This document shows, piece by piece, positions 6,560-8,080 of a stretch of 8,080 nt of DNA. The position numbers and the translations under genes were made by a program. Under the pieces are notes generated by a model. The model did no database searches. It saw nothing but the letters and a program-made list of their open reading frames with translations, and was not told the DNA's origin. Positions within the stretch are counted from its first letter, which is position 1. Each line of letters begins with the position of its first letter. This stretch comes from Desulfobulbaceae bacterium UBA2775 (GTDB taxonomy: Bacteria; Desulfobacterota; Desulfobulbia; Desulfobulbales; Desulfocapsaceae), in assembly GCA_002352445.1 (NCBI GenBank), contig DEIL01000147.1, positions 1 through 8,080 of the forward strand. Direction: 5' to 3'.

Positions 6560-7993
6560 ATGTCAAAAAGAATTGCCATTATAGGCGCTGGGCCAGGAGG
6601 ATACGTTGCAGCAATACGAGCCGCACAAATGGGGGCTGAAGTCACTCTCTTTGAAAAATCGAATGTCGGTGGCACATGCCTGAATCATGGCTGTATCCCT
6701 TCCAAGGTACTTAAAAGAACTGCCGATCTATTGGAAGACATCAAAAGGGCGGATGAATTCGGGATTGAGAACTGTCACTCCCCACACTGCAATATGGGTT
6801 CTCTCGCAAAGCGAAAGGAAAAAGTTATTTCCGCACAGGCAGGCGGTATCCTCTCTCTCTTGAAGAAGCATCGAGTAAAGTATATTACAGGGCATGCTTA
6901 CATACCAAAGGCAAACCACCTTGAAGTGACAGATAGTGATAGTAATACAGTCACATACCAATGGGACAAACTGATTCTAGCAACAGGAAGTCGACCTGCT
7001 ACCATTCCAGCCCTGCCCTTTGACGGCCAAACCATTCTCTCCAGCGACGACGCACTGGATCTGCAGATAATTCCTGAATCTATAACCATTGTCGGCGCAG
7101 GGGTTATCGGATGTGAATTTGCCTTTATTTGGAACACTCTCGGTGCCAAAGTGACCCTGGTGGAAGCTATGGACAGGGTGCTCCCTCTCCCGTCTGTTGA
7201 CGAGGAATGCAGCAAGCTTATTGCAAGAGAAATGAAAAAGAGGAAAATAAATCTCCGGGTTAACCGAACAGTTCAGTCAACCGTGAAAGAAGGAGAGAAA
7301 CTGACACTTTCCTTTGGCCCGTCACCCTTTGGTGTTAATCTGCGCGAAAAGGATCGTGAAGTAACTTCGGGACAGACGGATAAACTCATCGTCTGCATCG
7401 GGCGGAAGCCAAATAGTGACGAACTTGGTCTTGAAAATATCGGTGTTGAGACTGATGAGGGTGGCTGGGTAAAGGCCGACGCGATGCTGCGTACATCAGT
7501 CAAAGATGTCTATGCCATCGGAGATCTGCTTGGCCCAGCCAGAGTCATGCTGGCGCATGTCGCCTCAACCGAAGGTGAGATTGCTGTTGAAAACAGTTTT
7601 GGAGCCGAAAAAACCATGCAATATGACCAGATTCCAGGGGCTATTTTCACCATGCCGGAAATCGGCAATATTGGCCTCTCTGAAAAAGAGGCCAGAGAAA
7701 AATTTAAAAATGTGAGGGGGGACTCTGTTCTGTTCAGGACTTCCGGCAAGGCACAAGTCCTTGGTGAAATTGCCGGTCAGGCTAAAATCGTCTCCAATGC
7801 AGATACCGGTAAAATTCTCGGTGTACATATAGCCGGTCCACACGCAACTGACCTTTTGGGAGAGGCGGGTATTGCCATGCATATGGGAGCTGGGGTCGAG
7901 GACATTGCCAAGACTATCCATGCCCATCCGACTCTGGCTGAGGTCCTTCTCGAGACATCTTTCAAGGCTCTTGATTTGCCCCTGCATGGCTGA
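6560..7993 (+). CDS. lpdA: Dihydrolipoamide dehydrogenase (L protein, E3)
   Basis: FAD flavoenzyme that reoxidises the dihydrolipoyl arm of GcvH (or of a 2-oxoacid dehydrogenase E2) with NAD+. It is 477 aa, the normal length. In order: FAD-binding IIGAGPGGYVAA at 7-18; the redox-active disulfide GGTCLNHGCIPSK at 37-49, with C40 and C45; ATGSRP at 141-146; the NAD-binding IVGAGVIGCEFA at 177-188; the second FAD contact VYAIGDLLG at 318-325; and the dimerisation domain ending in HAHPTLAE, with catalytic H456 and E461. There is an extra cysteine pair, C72 and C77, in NCHSPHCNMG, of unknown role. The ATG has AAGGGGG five bases upstream. It is transcribed away from the gcv operon and shares its 155-bp control region. 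Lone position and linkage suggest it is mainly the L protein, though it could serve other complexes. Confidence 0.97.
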   Translation: MSKRIAIIGAGPGGYVAAIRAAQMGAEVTLFEKSNVGGTCLNHGCIPSKVLKRTADLLEDIKRADEFGIENCHSPHCNMGSLAKRKEKVISAQAGGILSLLKKHRVKYITGHAYIPKANHLEVTDSDSNTVTYQWDKLILATGSRPATIPALPFDGQTILSSDDALDLQIIPESITIVGAGVIGCEFAFIWNTLGAKVTLVEAMDRVLPLPSVDEECSKLIAREMKKRKINLRVNRTVQSTVKEGEKLTLSFGPSPFGVNLREKDREVTSGQTDKLIVCIGRKPNSDELGLENIGVETDEGGWVKADAMLRTSVKDVYAIGDLLGPARVMLAHVASTEGEIAVENSFGAEKTMQYDQIPGAIFTMPEIGNIGLSEKEAREKFKNVRGDSVLFRTSGKAQVLGEIAGQAKIVSNADTGKILGVHIAGPHATDLLGEAGIAMHMGAGVEDIAKTIHAHPTLAEVLLETSFKALDLPLHG

Positions 7994-8000
7994 GTAGATC

Positions 8001-8080
8001 ATGACGTGGTTCTATTACCATTCAAACCATGAAAATTGTGTCGAAACCAAACCTGACAACCTCGTAAAAAGGTCACTCGA
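8001..8080 (+). CDS. Doubtful ORF start downstream of lpd, runs off window
   Basis: An ATG seven bases after the lpd stop opens a frame that stays open for 26 codons to the window edge (begins MTWFYYHSNHENCVETK). It has no clear Shine-Dalgarno sequence, resembles no family I recognise, and the minus strand is also open for about 20 or more codons in two frames over the same bases. Close spacing to lpd is the only support. It may be the start of a co-transcribed gene or simply non-coding sequence. Confidence 0.2.
   Translation, partial: MTWFYYHSNHENCVETKPDNLVKRSL

Overview
The window holds one compact metabolic locus: a complete glycine cleavage (glycine synthase) system together with the genes that make and attach its lipoyl cofactor. 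Seven genes lie head to tail on the minus strand in the order Lrp/AsnC-family regulator, gcvT, gcvH, gcvPA, gcvPB, lipB, lipA (lipA is cut by the left edge). One gene, the dihydrolipoamide dehydrogenase lpd, is divergent on the plus strand. The four enzyme components P (two subunits), H, T and L are all present, plus octanoyltransferase (LipB) and lipoyl synthase (LipA), so the cluster covers both the enzyme complex and maturation of the H protein.

Layout: 1-672 lipA (5' part only); 669-1349 lipB; 1379-2833 gcvPB; 2830-4164 gcvPA; 4206-4604 gcvH; 4623-5906 gcvT; 5961-6404 Lrp-type regulator; 6405-6559 divergent control region; 6560-7993 lpd; 7994-8080 downstream of lpd, with only a doubtful ORF start. 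Spacing on the minus strand is tight: two 4-base ATGA stop/start overlaps (gcvPA/gcvPB and lipB/lipA), and other gaps of about 18 to 56 bases. This fits one transcript from a strong-looking sigma70 promoter (TTGACA, 17 bp, TAAGAT) just upstream of the regulator. No intergenic stretch exceeds 300 bases.

Organism: a bacterium of moderate GC. The split GcvP (GcvPA plus GcvPB), the unusual long GcvT and the co-location with lipB-lipA would suit an anaerobe such as a sulfate-reducing Desulfobacterota (Desulfobulbales-like), but this is inference from gene style and not shown by a marker gene. Such organisms can run the system either to degrade glycine or, in the reductive glycine pathway, to make it; the window alone does not decide the direction.

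Nothing here looks like a wholly new system. The parts most worth a second look are the divergent GcvT (427 aa, altered motifs and a different C-terminus), the control region with its palindrome and direct repeats, and the small inverted repeat between the regulator and gcvT. No RNA genes, mobile elements or CRISPR repeats were seen.
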